Below, one piece after another: positions 53,589 to 63,968 of a stretch of DNA of 64,000 nt (within the stretch, counting starts at the first letter, position 1; the number at the start of each line of letters is the position of its first letter). Origin of the DNA: Oikopleura dioica (taxonomy: Eukaryota; Chordata; Appendicularia; Copelata; Oikopleuridae); contig OU015570.1 in assembly GCA_907165135.1 (NCBI GenBank), positions 2,693,525 through 2,757,524 on the forward strand, read 5' to 3'. The translations under genes were made by a program, and so were the position numbers. The notes under the pieces are model-generated. The model searched no databases, was not told the origin of the DNA, and worked only from the letters and a program-made list of their open reading frames with translations.

Positions 53589-53936
53589 TATAGTGGTGTT
53601 TATCAATTCACATTTGCTCCGCGCTGCGCGCCATTCTCATTCACTGTCCACGAAGCTCTATTACACGCGCCGTGAAAGCGCTCGCCGCGCTCCGTGAAAG
53701 CTCAAGCCACATTCCTCAGACTGCTCAGCCACACTTCACAGAATATCTCACCACCCACCATAGAACACTCCACCACGTCTTACAAAACACTATATAAGAA
53801 ACATTTCTCTGTTCACACACACACACACTAAAATCAACTACCAACAAAACTTACTTTACTCTTTTGTATCCTGCTCCCGAATACAAATAAACCAGTCTCA
53901 ACAAACCCAATTTATGTACTTTGATAAACACGTACA
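53589..53936 (+). repeat. 3' LTR of deleted element
   Basis: 348 bp, differing from the 5' LTR at only a few positions, preceded by a purine-rich tract and followed by AAAG. The high identity indicates a fairly recent insertion. Confidence 0.9.
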
Positions 53937-54157
53937 AAAGACACTAGAAAATTTATCAATAGTCATGATTTTTAATCGAATTATAAGCCATTTCGTCTGC
54001 TTCAAATACTCTGCCCTCAAAAATTTACCCCGATTCTCGAGATTTGATCTGACGATGTTAACATCAAAAAGAAATTATCAACGCTATTAAGCACGCTGCG
54101 GGCCTGCGGCCCTTGCGCGCAAAATCTGGTAGAGAACTCATTTTGCAGGGGTTGAAT

Positions 54158-54667
54158 CTTCCAACCTTTCGGGATCCCCAATGTTTCGGGATTTCCCGAA
54201 ACATTCGCAGTAAAAATGGGCCTTTTTGTCTTCTAACCTTTCGGGGATGATTTTTGAATGATTTCTGTCCGAGAAAATATCTAAAGCAAAATAGTTACGT
54301 CTAAGTACATCTTTATTGAAGCAAATGAAGGCACGAAGGAAAAAAATAATTTACACGAATAATTGGATTTATAACTCATGAAGTTCTCTATAAGACAGGC
54401 GCGGAGCGCACACATTCTCTTTGACTGCAAATTCACAATTGAAACAAAGTATGGCCTTCTTAGACCATCGAATTTGACGAAGGCAGCTAGAGTTATCTTT
54501 TTGATAAGTAAAATGCCCGAATTCGGCATTTATACCCTTTTTTTATAACCGAAATTCCCGAATGATTCGGGCGATCCCGAAAGGTTCGGGAATTCCCGAA
54601 AGATTCGGGAGTATTCCCGAAAGATTCGGGAAATCCCGAAACATTCGAGATCCCGAAAGGTTGGAAG
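54158..54667. repeat. Palindromic element built of TTCGGGA/TCCCGAA units
   Basis: Inverted ends start CTTCCAACCTTTCGGGAT and extend about 45 bp. Near the right end the motif ATTCGGGA-n-TCCCGAA repeats about five times in a row. It is non-coding and probably a MITE. Just left of it, at 54091-54120, is a GC-rich hairpin (GCACGCTGCGGGCC-TGC-GGCCC). Confidence 0.6.
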
Positions 54668-54866
54668 TGACGACCTTTTGCAGGAGGCCAACTTTCTCTA
54701 CTCTCGCGCCTCCATCTCTGAAAGATGTTGTTTTTCAAAGCTAAGGAATGTTGCCCTTGTTGCCATTTTCAGGTTTTGGAGACTTGAAGCTGTTTTTTTC
54801 GATAATTCTGTTGCCCTTGTTGCCCTTGTTGCCCATGTTGCCATTTTCAGGTTTTTCGGGTCAGAA

Positions 54867-55300
54867 AGAGCGATGGCGTGCGAGAACGAGTTAAAGGGTC
54901 ACGTGATTAGAAAAGCGAGGGCGCGCGAAAAAGGGTCATGTTGTTAGATAGAAAGAAGGCGCGCAAGAAAGAAGTAAGGGTCTGAAGGGGTCAGATAGAG
55001 CGATGGCGTGCGAGAACGGGTGAAAGAGTTAAGGGTGTCAAGGGTTCAAAAAGAGCGACGGCGTGCGAGAACGAGTTAAAGGATCACGTGATTAGAAAAG
55101 CGAGGGCGCGCGAAGAAGGATCACGTGGTGAGATAGAGAGAAGGCGAACAAGAAAGAAGTGAGGGTCTGAAGGGGTCAGATAGAGCGACGGCGTGCGAGA
55201 ACGGGTTAAAGGGTAACGTGATTGGAAAAGCGAGGGCGCGCAAAAAAGGATCACGTTGTTAGATAGAAAGAAGGCGTGCGAGAAAGGGTCAAGGGTGTCA
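54867..55300. repeat. Degenerate long tandem repeats
   Basis: The phrase AGAGCGATGGCGTGCGAGAA recurs, with small changes, near 54867, 54998, 55052 and 55182. It is followed by CACGTGATTAGAAAAGCGAG-type text. Units are 55-185 bp and partly nested. A shorter repeat (GTTGCCCTTGTTGCC) lies at about 54750-54845. Confidence 0.7.
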
Positions 55301-55344
55301 AGTTGATTGAATAAAAGAAAAGTCCATGGAATTGGTTTAGGGTG

Positions 55345-56401
55345 TCAGGAGAAAAAAATAAGCTTGGTGTTGAAAGTTGATCGCAAATTCTTTAGGGTAT
55401 CACTCTCGAAGAATATTAAAAATAAGAAAAATCCTAGTTGGTTAAGGGTGTCAAGCTTAAAAAAAACGGAGGGGGTTGAAAGTGGCACGAAACCAGAAGG
55501 AAGACCTCTTTTGACAACTCCATGGATATTTTTCAAAATGTGACTAGCGTCGTTTGTCCAGTTGTATGCAGATTTTGGAAGAATTTCTTCTACTTCTTTT
55601 GGCCCAGAAAGATATTTGAATGAAGCTTTATTCACAGATGCATCGCAGTCTGCGCATATAATGATCATCTTTTCTGGAAGATTCTGATGAATTCTGAGAA
55701 TGACTGTCTCAAACAAATAATTGATTCCGTAGATTTCAAGCCAAGACGCAGGAGTTCCTTTTGGTGCAAGCATTTTTCTAGCATTGTCGATTGATTTTTG
55801 AGTTGCTTCTTTTGTTTTCTTGAAAACAGCGCGGCCGAGAACATATGGGTGTCCATCCATGAGTCCAATAACAGATACGAAACAAGCCTGTGCATTATTA
55901 CGCAAGAGGCCTCGGTCGTTGTACGCTCCGAAAAAATTCTTTTTGAATTTTCGCAGCTGAACTTTTTTGACCATCAGCACAGGGAGTCATTTCTCTTCAC
56001 CAACTGATTTTGCCGAGTAGCCAATTCCACCATTGTATCTTGTAAATTGAGATTCAGTTATACCAGCCATTGTCCTAGCGAAAATAACTGATCTATAGAA
56101 CTCTTCGCCACAAGTCCAGAATTCGTGAGAGAAATCACAGTTTGAGCAGCTCAGTTTGTAGTGTTGGCGCATGTAGTCCAAAGATAAAAACATTCAGTTT
56201 CTCTACATTTTCTGCAAGCAGAACATTCACAAGAGCAAGAAGTATGCTCTGGCAAGTGTACATGTATGATTCTCTCGACATTTCTTCCTTGATTTCTCTC
56301 GCTTTTTTCGCATTTTTCTCGTGAGCTTTACTTCTTGCCGATTTTCTCGGCATTTTGAATGAATTCATGATTGTAATTTTCAAATTATAAAAAGGAAACA
56401 A
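55345..56401 (-). pseudogene. Degenerate transposase-like gene
   Basis: Three minus-strand frames. The first (56401-56135) has a basic, helical N-terminus. The second (56193-55987) has a zinc-ribbon-like CSNC and a YNGGIGY motif. The third (55980-55345) has FFGAYNDRG, an Asp-containing IICADCDAS block and a WTNDASHILKNIH block. The spacing of CxxC, an Asp strand and a D..H..K helix recalls the Mutator-like transposase domain found in animal genomes, but I cannot confirm the family. Breaks near 56190 and 55985 indicate decay. Confidence 0.45.
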
Positions 56402-57281
56402 AGATTAGCAAACTTACTTGGGTATTTAGCAGTTAGACTGAACCAAAATGAGTCGCTACTGTATTTGCAGAAGGATTGTAATTAGCGCGCTAATCGGTTT
56501 GTGATTGTTTAGGCTTATATCTGCACAAAATTGACGGAAATGCTCAAGTTCTATTGATTTCTGTGCAAATTGAATATCAAGATAGAGATATACAGCGCAG
56601 ATTTTCCAAAATAAATGAAAGAAGAGAAAGAGGGAGGCGAAAAATCGCGTTGCGCGCACGCGAGAATAAATTATCGGTCATTCCGAGTTCATCGAGCACA
56701 AATTTCTTAGTTTTCCCTATAACTATTAAAGCTTTTAAAAAGCTCTTTTCAACGATACGAATTTCATCGACTTCCTTTAAAAAACCTCGGAAGAGATAGA
56801 CGAAGAAGAAAAACTCTTGAGATTAAATTGCAGCTAAACTAGATCAGCGAGGAAGAATTAATAAACACGACTAGACTGCTTGAAAAATTTAAGAGTGATC
56901 ATAAAAATGAAATTTTTGAGTACGATTATTCTATCAGATTTGTGAGTCCGGGAAAAAGTGCTGAAAGCGCGCGCGTGAGGATCCTACTCTACCCTTAAGC
57001 AAAATATTGATATTATAATTCAAAAGAGACATTACAGTATATCTACAAGAAAAAATCGTATCTTCTGATCGTCACGCATAGCCTATTATAGGCTATAAGG
57101 AAGCACCTCATGGCGCTCGTCGGCGTAAAACCATCTACCTCTGCACAACATCTGTATACACAAAAGTAACTTACCTTGGGGTTAGAAAACCCAACCTAGC
57201 CTAAAGAGAGCTCACTCTTGAGAACTGTGCATGACGCGGAATAAACTTATATGCTTCTAAGCTTTTTATATACAATTGTAG
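56402..57281. other. Spacer, no gene seen
   Basis: AT-rich DNA without recognisable coding or repeat structure beyond a short palindrome (GCCTATTATAGGC) near 57079. Confidence 0.4.
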
Positions 57282-57684
57282 TACAGTTTTTTATGGAATT
57301 TTTGGACATCAAATTTTTGGACATTTTTGCTTTTTTATGGGGTTTTCTTGGGACACTTTTCAAAAGTGCCCGTATCAAATTTTTGGACATTTTCTGCGCC
57401 GTATTTTTAAATTTTCTGTTATTTTTGCCAGATATGAAGTTTTTTCATATTAAAATCTTACTTTTTCTTTGAGAAAGATAAGATTGAAGGTTGATCTCGT
57501 ACCCCTAAAACATTTTTTGTCTTTAGAAGAAGGATTAAACAAAGAATGATGGAGATTTTTCTCAAAAAAAATTTTTTAAGCGATTTGGATGGGATATTTT
57601 TTTTGGCCGCGTGTATCAAATTTATGGACATTTTCGCGAAAATCTTGGGACAAAAAATGTCCAAAAATTCCATAATTAACTGTA
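57282..57684. mobile_element. Tc1/mariner-type MITE
   Basis: 403 bp bounded by 28-bp inverted ends beginning TACAGTT and sharing ATGGAATTTTTGGACAT, with three mismatches. TA at both ends fits the Tc1/mariner target. The internal phrase ATCAAATTTxTGGACATTTT is repeated in the same direction four times. It is non-coding. Confidence 0.75.
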
Positions 57685-59030
57685 TGTTATATTTGAGAGC
57701 AAAGTCAAACTACAACATTTGGTGTCAGAAGTTTAAAGAAACCCAGCGCCAGTTCAATACACCAATGCAAGTTAGCGAAAACGATTGACTACAATTACAT
57801 CATTTGGTATAAAAACGAAGCCACACGCCAACCAGATGCCGCCTTTCTAGAACAACTCCCTTGTGCGCCGATTTTACGACAGTTGCAAAGCGTGCAACCA
57901 AGTATTTCTTTCTTCCTCCCACTTCTGCATTAAATATGCAGACTGCCTATTGTTGCCAGTCAGGCGGAAACCATGTCGAAAATCAGCATCGAGGATTTAG
58001 TGTGAACAAGTCGGGGTTGAGAGAGGGCCAAAAATGAGAAAAATTGAAGAAAAAGGAAGAAGAAATATTTTTTTTAAAGAATACGAAAAAAGAGACAAGT
58101 GATCTTCAGAGTAAGCAGAGCTTACCCCTTAAAGATAAGTAAAGAAAAAATATATGAAGGCGCTATTTACATGAAGACGTATATGAGCAAAGTATATAAT
58201 CAATAATTAATGAGAATAATTAATTATAAGTGAGTTGAATAAATAATAAATACTTAATGAGAATAATACACGAGAATAAATAATAAGAATTTTTTAATTA
58301 TTAATAAATATATATACTCAATTATATTATAATTAATCCGATTGTTATAATATGGTAGGATATTTGACTCGAATATTTTGTTCAGGAAGGTGAAAGATAA
58401 TGAATTAAAAATCAGAAGAAAATTGCGAGCTTGCCCGAGCGCGGGAAAATCTCGACTGAAGCACCTGCATCAGCGAAAATTTTTGTGAGGAGAAAAATTT
58501 AATATAAATTAATCAACAGCATCTTCTGATTTGCTCAAGGGGCCTATGGCGTAACGACGAACAATGCTTTGCATAAATCTTTAAGCAGCGCGCGACCCCT
58601 CGAAACCCATATATTTTTATATTTAAATTATATTTTATTGATTGATGAGAACCAACGCAAAATTTAAGAATTGATTAAGGAGATCATCGTTTAATTTGAA
58701 AAGCCTCGAATTATCGAAATAACGGAGAAAACTTTTGGGTATTCGGGTTTTAGAATTTTTGTGCAGTAGACCTGTTCCTGAGATACATATTGATTATGAA
58801 ATTTCGAGAATTCAAAAATAAAAAAATATGGGAAAAAAATCGCTTAAAAGAATTTTCATTATTTAATTCTAAGGTGACTTAAGGGTATCGAGTAAACTAG
58901 TTTCGCGACGGGTAAACCTAATGTACGTTTATTTAACCCATATAACTATTTTTATAATATGACTCGTTGCTTCTGACTGACGATTATTGCTTAAAAAAAA
59001 CGAAGAATAAGCCAACTGCATATTTTAAGA
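57685..59030. other. Spacer, no gene seen
   Basis: Very AT-rich around 58190-58360, with many AATAATTAAT-like words. No supported gene. Confidence 0.4.
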
Positions 59031-59249
59031 ATGGAAAAACCAAAACAAACATTCCCTACCGGCTTTTGGCGTCCTGCATTCGAATGCCCTTATCATGGAT
59101 TAGACATGATACTAGATAACCGACATCGCTCGGGAGACATTATATGCGGTATTTATGGACTAGTTTTAGCTGAGCGATGCCCTGCCCCAAATCTCCGCGA
59201 TCCAAACAAAAGCACAGCACATGACCATGACTACGAACATTTCTCATAG
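59031..59249 (+). CDS. TFIIB N-terminal zinc-ribbon-like ORF (partial)
   Basis: 72 residues. The middle (CPYHGLDMILDNRHRSGDII, then C, then YGLVLAER) follows the TFIIB zinc ribbon in order and spacing: C-x2-H, an acidic loop, the arginine/Gly-Asp turn, then the GLV..ER strand. In TFIIB the second metal pair is C-x2-C. Here the second Cys of that pair is Tyr (CGIY), so zinc binding would be impaired. The cyclin-fold core of TFIIB is not found downstream. It is probably a decayed or partial copy of a TFIIB-family gene. It ends inside the first of two 51-bp direct repeats. Confidence 0.5.
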   Translation: MEKPKQTFPTGFWRPAFECPYHGLDMILDNRHRSGDIICGIYGLVLAERCPAPNLRDPNKSTAHDHDYEHFS

Positions 59250-59718
59250 TAATAGACGTAAAACCAATCAATGCAAATACAATAAACTTACCGTCTATAC
59301 TATGTGAATGAAAATACAACCCCGGGTGGGACAAGCCCGAACCTACCAAATCCACTGTTCGGGCGTGGGTGGGTGAAAAAATAATAGATAAATAATCCGC
59401 TCTAGTGCGAGGACCGAAAGCCGCTCTACCGCTCAAGAATGTGCAAATTAATGCACCAATCGGGCGGGGGCAGGCGTGTTGTTAAAATCGGTCCGCGCTC
59501 GAGCCGGATTTTTTAGCGACTGAGGTGTTTTTCAGATTTTCGCCGCGCGAGAGGATGCTCAAGACGTTCTAGAGACACTTCCACCGAGACTCTACTGATC
59601 AGCTCCCGCGACCGTCCTTGGGCATCTACCGGCGTCGGCGTCTACTGAAACCCGATAATTCAACAGGTCTCATAGTAATAGACGTAAAACCAATCAATGC
59701 AAATACAATAAACGTTAC
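59242..59718. repeat. Pair of 51-bp direct repeats, 426 bp apart
   Basis: The block starting TCTCATAGTAATAGACGTAA at 59242-59292 recurs at 59668-59718 with one inserted base. The DNA between the copies is GC-richer than its surroundings and has no gene. The pair may mark a local duplication or the edges of an insertion. Confidence 0.8.
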
Positions 59719-60300
59719 CTTACTTTACCATAGATTGGATATTAATGCACTCTTTATCTACGACTGCGGGTATAAACGACGATACATCCACAAGACATGT
59801 TGTATTTTCATGACCTGTTATGACTTTAATCTTACTTACAGTGAAAACCCATTTTAAGGCCCCTTTTTGGATGACAGCGAATTTCAAAAGTGGCCTTAAA
59901 ATGGATATTTTTTGCCTTTCGTCGGATGACAACAAATTTTCCCATATTTTTGGGACAAAAATCCCCATCGAAATCTTCATGCACTTGAACCCAGCAATCT
60001 TCAAGCGATCATGGATCAACAAAGGACTACTTCAAAAGAAGAAAAGAAAACTTCAAGTATTTATTCCGATAAAGGATTCTGTGACAGCCATTACAGCAGG
60101 GCGGGCTCTCGCGGGCCTCGCCCTGTAACACAAAATTCTTCTTATTTCTTGTCGATGCAAATAGAACGTTTTCTCGCTTTCAGGTCGAGAGCAGTCTCCA
60201 TTCTTAAGAATTTCCGCTATTATCAAATATTTGATTTCAGGCTTATTTGCAGGCATATGATAATTTTTGTAGTCTTTCTGCTGATTTCCTATTGAATTCC
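59719..60300. other. Spacer with GC-rich hairpin
   Basis: No gene supported. At about 60091-60128 lies a strong hairpin whose arms are AGGGCG and CGCCCT around GGGCTCTCGCGGGCC. Confidence 0.4.
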
Positions 60301-60716
60301 CTACCAACCGTATTTATTGGATTCTTTGCATAAAATGTCCGTGATGTCGAAGTCTATTTTCTTTATAAGGAAGAGAATGTCCTCTTCATCGAGTCTGTAG
60401 ACAGTGTAGAGCCTTTTTGCTATCTGGTTTTCTTGGAGTTCGTCGAGAAGGGCGACCTTCTCTTCGAAACCCCTTGCTTGGTCGCCCCATACTGTATGGG
60501 CCATACAGAGCCATCATCTTTCAGTAGCTTTGCATCATCCAAGATCTCAAAGATTCGGAGTACTTCTCGCCTGGTCAAGGTTGCGTTAACAAACCTAACT
60601 TTTACCATTCTAAATGCATGCAAACTTTCCAAATGCCCTTTGTTGTACGATTTTGAATCAAAGTTTCCTAAGCCCAAGCGCAAGGGTCGTGAGGCCCTTA
60701 CGCTTGAGTTAATCAT
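60301..60716 (-). CDS. Hypothetical protein downstream of recombinase, frame change
   Basis: Two overlapping frames (60716-60420 and 60504-60301) read as one protein of about 140 residues if one base is missing in a G run near 60470-60490. The content is charged and helical, including VLRIFEILDDAKLLKDDG, then YTVYRLDEEDILFLIKKIDF. The start ATG overlaps the stop of the preceding ORF by 8 bp, within a 32-bp hairpin. Unknown family. Confidence 0.45.
60675..60706. repeat. 32-bp GC-rich hairpin between two ORFs
   Basis: CAAGCGCAAGGG-TCGTGAGG-CCCTTACGCTTG, 12-bp arms with one mismatch. It is related in loop sequence (GTGAG) to other hairpins in the window. Confidence 0.7.
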
Positions 60717-61008
60717 CTAACTGCTTGCAGGTGCAAGGTCTTGCAATGGGAATGCCCTTTACATCAAGCTTAACCTTCTCGAGCACGAAGTCTGCATCCT
60801 CGTCCACCACTGGACCAAAGCGTGCGCAAAAGGTTACCTCGTTTAAGTTTTCGATCAGCTCTACTTTACTGAGAAAGTCAGCCCAGTGTACCTCGCTTCC
60901 CCATCGCTGCCAAGTGATGGTACGTACTTGAGCGTGTTTGATGATGTCAAAGATCGCTTCTATTTCCCATCTTTCGAGATTCCATTTTGTGATTTTCTTG
61001 TCTGGCAT
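60709..61008 (-). CDS. Hypothetical 99-residue protein
   Basis: An uninterrupted frame from an ATG preceded by AT-rich leader. It is rich in Trp and acidic residues (ITKWNLERWEIEAIFDIIKH, ITWQRWG). The pattern of two alpha-beta-like units followed by a second, overlapping ORF of similar style (EVLRIFEIL) suggests an internal duplication. No family recognised. It lies downstream of the tyrosine recombinase on the same strand. Confidence 0.45.
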   Translation of the reverse strand: MPDKKITKWNLERWEIEAIFDIIKHAQVRTITWQRWGSEVHWADFLSKVELIENLNEVTFCARFGPVVDEDADFVLEKVKLDVKGIPIARPCTCKQLDD

Positions 61009-61135
61009 TCTTAAATGACACTTTTAAGCGCTAAGTTGAAACGACCGATTCTTCTGGTATCAATTAACTGACTCAGGTTTCATTTGTGAGAGAATGGTCA
61101 TTTGGCAGGGATGTTAACTTCTTCTAAATTGACTC

Positions 61136-61159
61136 CGATGGGCTCTCGCGGGCCCATCG
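61136..61159. repeat. Perfect 24-bp hairpin
   Basis: CGATGGGC-TCTCGCGG-GCCCATCG, 8-bp perfect arms. It shares the core GGGCTCTCGCGGGCC with the hairpin at 60091-60128. Confidence 0.75.
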
Positions 61160-61273
61160 TTCTTTAATTTCGGCCAATCGCTACTTCATGTCTGATTCCA
61201 CGAGGATCGAGGCGTATGGTTCCCGAGATCTTGTTTTCCTTAAAGGTTTTCATTTTATAGCCTGACGGCATCC

Positions 61274-61456
61274 TTACCATTCGATGAACATCTTAAAACC
61301 AGGGTTATCAGCATAGCAGGAGATACTGTCGAAGTCTGACGACGACGCCCATTTAGAACTCATTGAAGAGCGAGCCGAGGGATTATTTTTCCCGAAATTC
61401 TTTCCGAAACAAGCGCCCATCCTGAAATGATCTAATGGTTTTAAACCGAGGTGCAT
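61274..61456 (-). CDS. Small ORF after the recombinase gene
   Basis: 60 residues starting 70 bp after the recombinase stop. Ser-rich, no domain recognised. Confidence 0.25.
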   Translation of the reverse strand: MHLGLKPLDHFRMGACFGKNFGKNNPSARSSMSSKWASSSDFDSISCYADNPGFKMFIEW

Positions 61457-61525
61457 TCTCGATTGAAACGATTTTAATTTGTGAGATTTTGATAACCAGT
61501 CTATTGTCAGGAAAATTTAAAAATT

Positions 61526-62827
61526 TTATATGGCCCATTCCGAGTGTCTTTCTTCTTTCTTTTTCTTTGCCTCTTTGAAGTCCTTACAGCTTCTGGCGAC
61601 TTTGTTGGCCTCGTTGTCAATACGAGAGACGAGCTCGCGAGGGCTCCTCTCTCGACACTTTTCACAAGAAAACTCCTCGGTCTGTACGGCTGTCGTAACA
61701 AGCCTTGGCTGCATCTTCAGTGTTGTTTGGACAAGTTTTTGCGAGGTATCTTGATTCTCAGGTTCGATAATAACTACGTCCGCATCGAATTTCCTCTTTT
61801 CCGGTCGTTTAATTTTGGCGTTTGCTAAGTTAGGAAGACTTGGGATCGCTCCCTCGTCTTCTTCCCTTTTTTGTTGGACTCTCGCCGCAATTAAGTAGTG
61901 TGCTCCGTATTCGCTCTCAAGCAGATGATAGCTTCTATAGATCTCGAGCATTTCCGGTGATTTCCATCTACACACGGAGATGATAAGACTGTCCTCGACC
62001 CCCGCCTCGCAAGCAGCGATGACGTAGCTGACACGCATTGAGTGCCCGCTAGGGCACTCTTCCCAATCTAACTGAGCCGCTGCTTTCCTGTAATAATAAT
62101 TTACAGTTGATGTTGTCAGGCCTCTTTTGAGGCTGGGGGCCGCGAACAGCTTCCCTTGCTTTCTGCCGTCGATTAACTTGGCCAGCCAGAGTTTGATGTT
62201 AACGGGAAAAGTCGGAAGAACTGGCAGCGAGAGGCTCTCGCGACGCCTCTTGCTAGCGTTGCTCTTCGACGTTCGGAGGGGCATTATGATGTAGAGGGCC
62301 TCCTCTTTTTGGGTAAAGGTCATATCTTCGATTCTCAACGACAAGATTTCGGCCGTTCGACCCGCTGTGTGAAAAGCCAGGATGCTCACTATCGCGACCA
62401 TTTTTTCAATCTCTGAACCCATGTAGAGTCTTCTCCAAAACGGGAGGAGTTTCTTGAGCTTGAATACATTAGCCTGATGTGGTTCATATAGCGACTCCTC
62501 TGACTGAGCTCTCATTCTTCTGGTAGTCCATGTCTTTAAGAATTGTTTTGCCGGGTGGAGGAGCGGTTTCCCTTCCTTTTCGGTGACGGCATTTTGGAGG
62601 AAGCTTCGCAGCTTCTCCCAGCCTTGTGGAGTTGAAGGATTCTTGAGTTTCAAGGACTCCAGGAATGATTGCATTATATCAGCCGTCACTGGTGCTTTCC
62701 CTCTCTTTCAAAAGGTCGTCCACGCTCCTTCTGCCCAAGCTTTGCATTTGTCTGGTTTGATTTCATATCTGTTGATTATTGTCCCTGAAGAGCCATCATT
62801 TAGCTCGCCGAATTTTCGATGTCCCAT
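61526..62827 (-). CDS. Eukaryotic tyrosine recombinase (Crypton/DIRS type)
   Basis: Numbering from 62689, the frame has the full catalytic set of tyrosine recombinases. These are the first Arg in HTAGRTAEIL (R111), the GHSMR box (H216, R219), Trp at W242 (CRWKSPEM) and Tyr at Y251 (IYRSYH). The spacings HxxR-22-W-8-Y are standard. The N-terminal helical domain would bind DNA, and a CEKCRER motif and Lys-rich tail follow. The same frame extends upstream to an ATG at 62827 but has a TGA at 62708-62710. Either the protein starts after it, or the gene is disabled or read through. No RT is nearby, which favours a Crypton over a DIRS element; this is inference. Confidence 0.8.
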
Positions 62828-63060
62828 TTGGCTTAAAAAATAACACTTAAACTACTACATGTAGATCGAATCAGTTTATAAAATTTTGGTTTTACAAAAA
62901 TACAAATATCAACATAAGAATTTAAAAAACTAGATAATTGAAAGAGAGGGAACAGTTACTCAGCGTTTGATGATTTAAGATTTATAGCACTTATAATCCG
63001 CATGGGATTCTCACCCAAAAAAACAGACCCTCGCGAGTCTGTTAATTTGGGGGGTTGAAT
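62828..63060. other. Spacer between recombinase and RGG gene
   Basis: No gene. A short inverted pair (CAGACTCGCG against CGCGAGTCTG type, AACAGACCCTCGCGAGTCTGTT) lies near 63022-63043, a likely transcript-end hairpin for the minus-strand RGG gene. Confidence 0.5.
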
Positions 63061-63570
63061 TCAAGATTTGGGCTGAATATTCGCCCGCTGGCCACCTCCT
63101 CGACCTCGGCCTCCTCGGAATCCACCTCGGCCTCTTTGATTATTGTCGAAGGAGGATTGATTGTGTCCAGCATCCCAGCCGTTGTTGTGGCTGTTGTGAT
63201 AACCAGAGTTGAACTGGTTGTCGTACGACTGCCACTTGTTCTGTCCTTGGTTTCGACCTCCAGATTGGAAACCACCATTAAAGCCTTTAATCATTCAATA
63301 TCTTTTACCAGTAAAACTTGATCTTACCTCCTCGACCTCCGCGACCTCGTTTGTTCTTAAGGCCCCCTCGACGAGTCTGCTTGTTTTCTTTCGCTTGGTT
63401 TTCCTTCGCCGCCAGTGCGTGTGCTCTTTTCAGATCCTCTGCGTACTCGATCTTTTTTCCGCAGTCATGGTAGCATGGTCTCGCTTGAGCTTGCGAAGGT
63501 AAGCTGTATCTTCCTGCGAGGCAAGACGGTTTTGCATAAATTTCTGCTGTCGAGCTTTTTTAGGGTCCAT
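63061..63570 (-). CDS. RGG/Gly-Asn-rich RNA-binding-like protein
   Basis: Two exons on the minus strand: 63570-63328 and 63284-63061, separated by a 43-bp GT..AG intron. The first exon encodes a basic helical segment (MDPKKARQQKFMQNRL) and a coiled region (EYAEDLKRAHALAAKE). The second has GGF/RGG repeats (RGRGGFRGGRGRGG) and Asn/Gln/Gly-rich sequence. The frame changes in exon 1 at a run of six A near 63444; one more A would keep it open. RGG domains bind RNA. It could be a host protein, or the first ORF of the recombinase element. Confidence 0.6.
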
Positions 63571-63785
63571 GCTACCATGAAGAATCTTATTAAAATAATG
63601 AAAATAAATCTTATGAAAATAAATGCCCTACTTGTCGACAGATATAATCACTGAATAATGTTTTCGAAATTCTTAAATTTCTTTGCACTGATCAATCCCG
63701 ATATTCAATGCCATAAACACAAAGCGATAGCATAAACGAATACTCAAATGTATAAAGAAATCAATTTATTTTTCTGAATAACAAT

Positions 63786-63968
63786 TCACAAATCTTCGCC
63801 TTCCTCTGATTTGAGATTAAGCACTGTTAGTTTGTCTTTTTGAACAACTTGTTTGTGATAATTTGAATTCAACGCTGTTTTCCTCATCAAAATTGTTTTC
63901 ATTTGGCCTCTTTTTTGAGTAAAGTACCCACAATCAACATGTTTTTTCTGTTGCCCGAAAAGCTCCAT
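63786..63968 (-). CDS. Small basic ORF near right edge
   Basis: 60 residues, Lys/Gln-rich, ending in an acidic tail (LKSEEGEDL). It may be an exon of a gene continuing past the edge. No family recognised. Confidence 0.3.
   Translation of the reverse strand: MELFGQQKKHVDCGYFTQKRGQMKTILMRKTALNSNYHKQVVQKDKLTVLNLKSEEGEDL

Larger units (their letters stand above)
49176..53936 (+). mobile_element. Internally deleted LTR element
   Basis: Two 348-bp LTRs, a primer site, gag-like frames, an integrase fragment, a late ORF and a polypurine tract (AAAAGAGGGAGGAA) before the 3' LTR. Both sides carry AAAG (49172-49175, 53937-53940), a 4-bp target duplication. Protease, RT, RNase H and the start of integrase are missing, so it depends on another element for mobility. 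A MITE sits near its 3' end. Confidence 0.85.

Noticed and set aside
57251-57788. Coding frames with repeated FLDI words
   Set aside because: They come from the repeated TTTTGGACAT text of the Tc1-type MITE.
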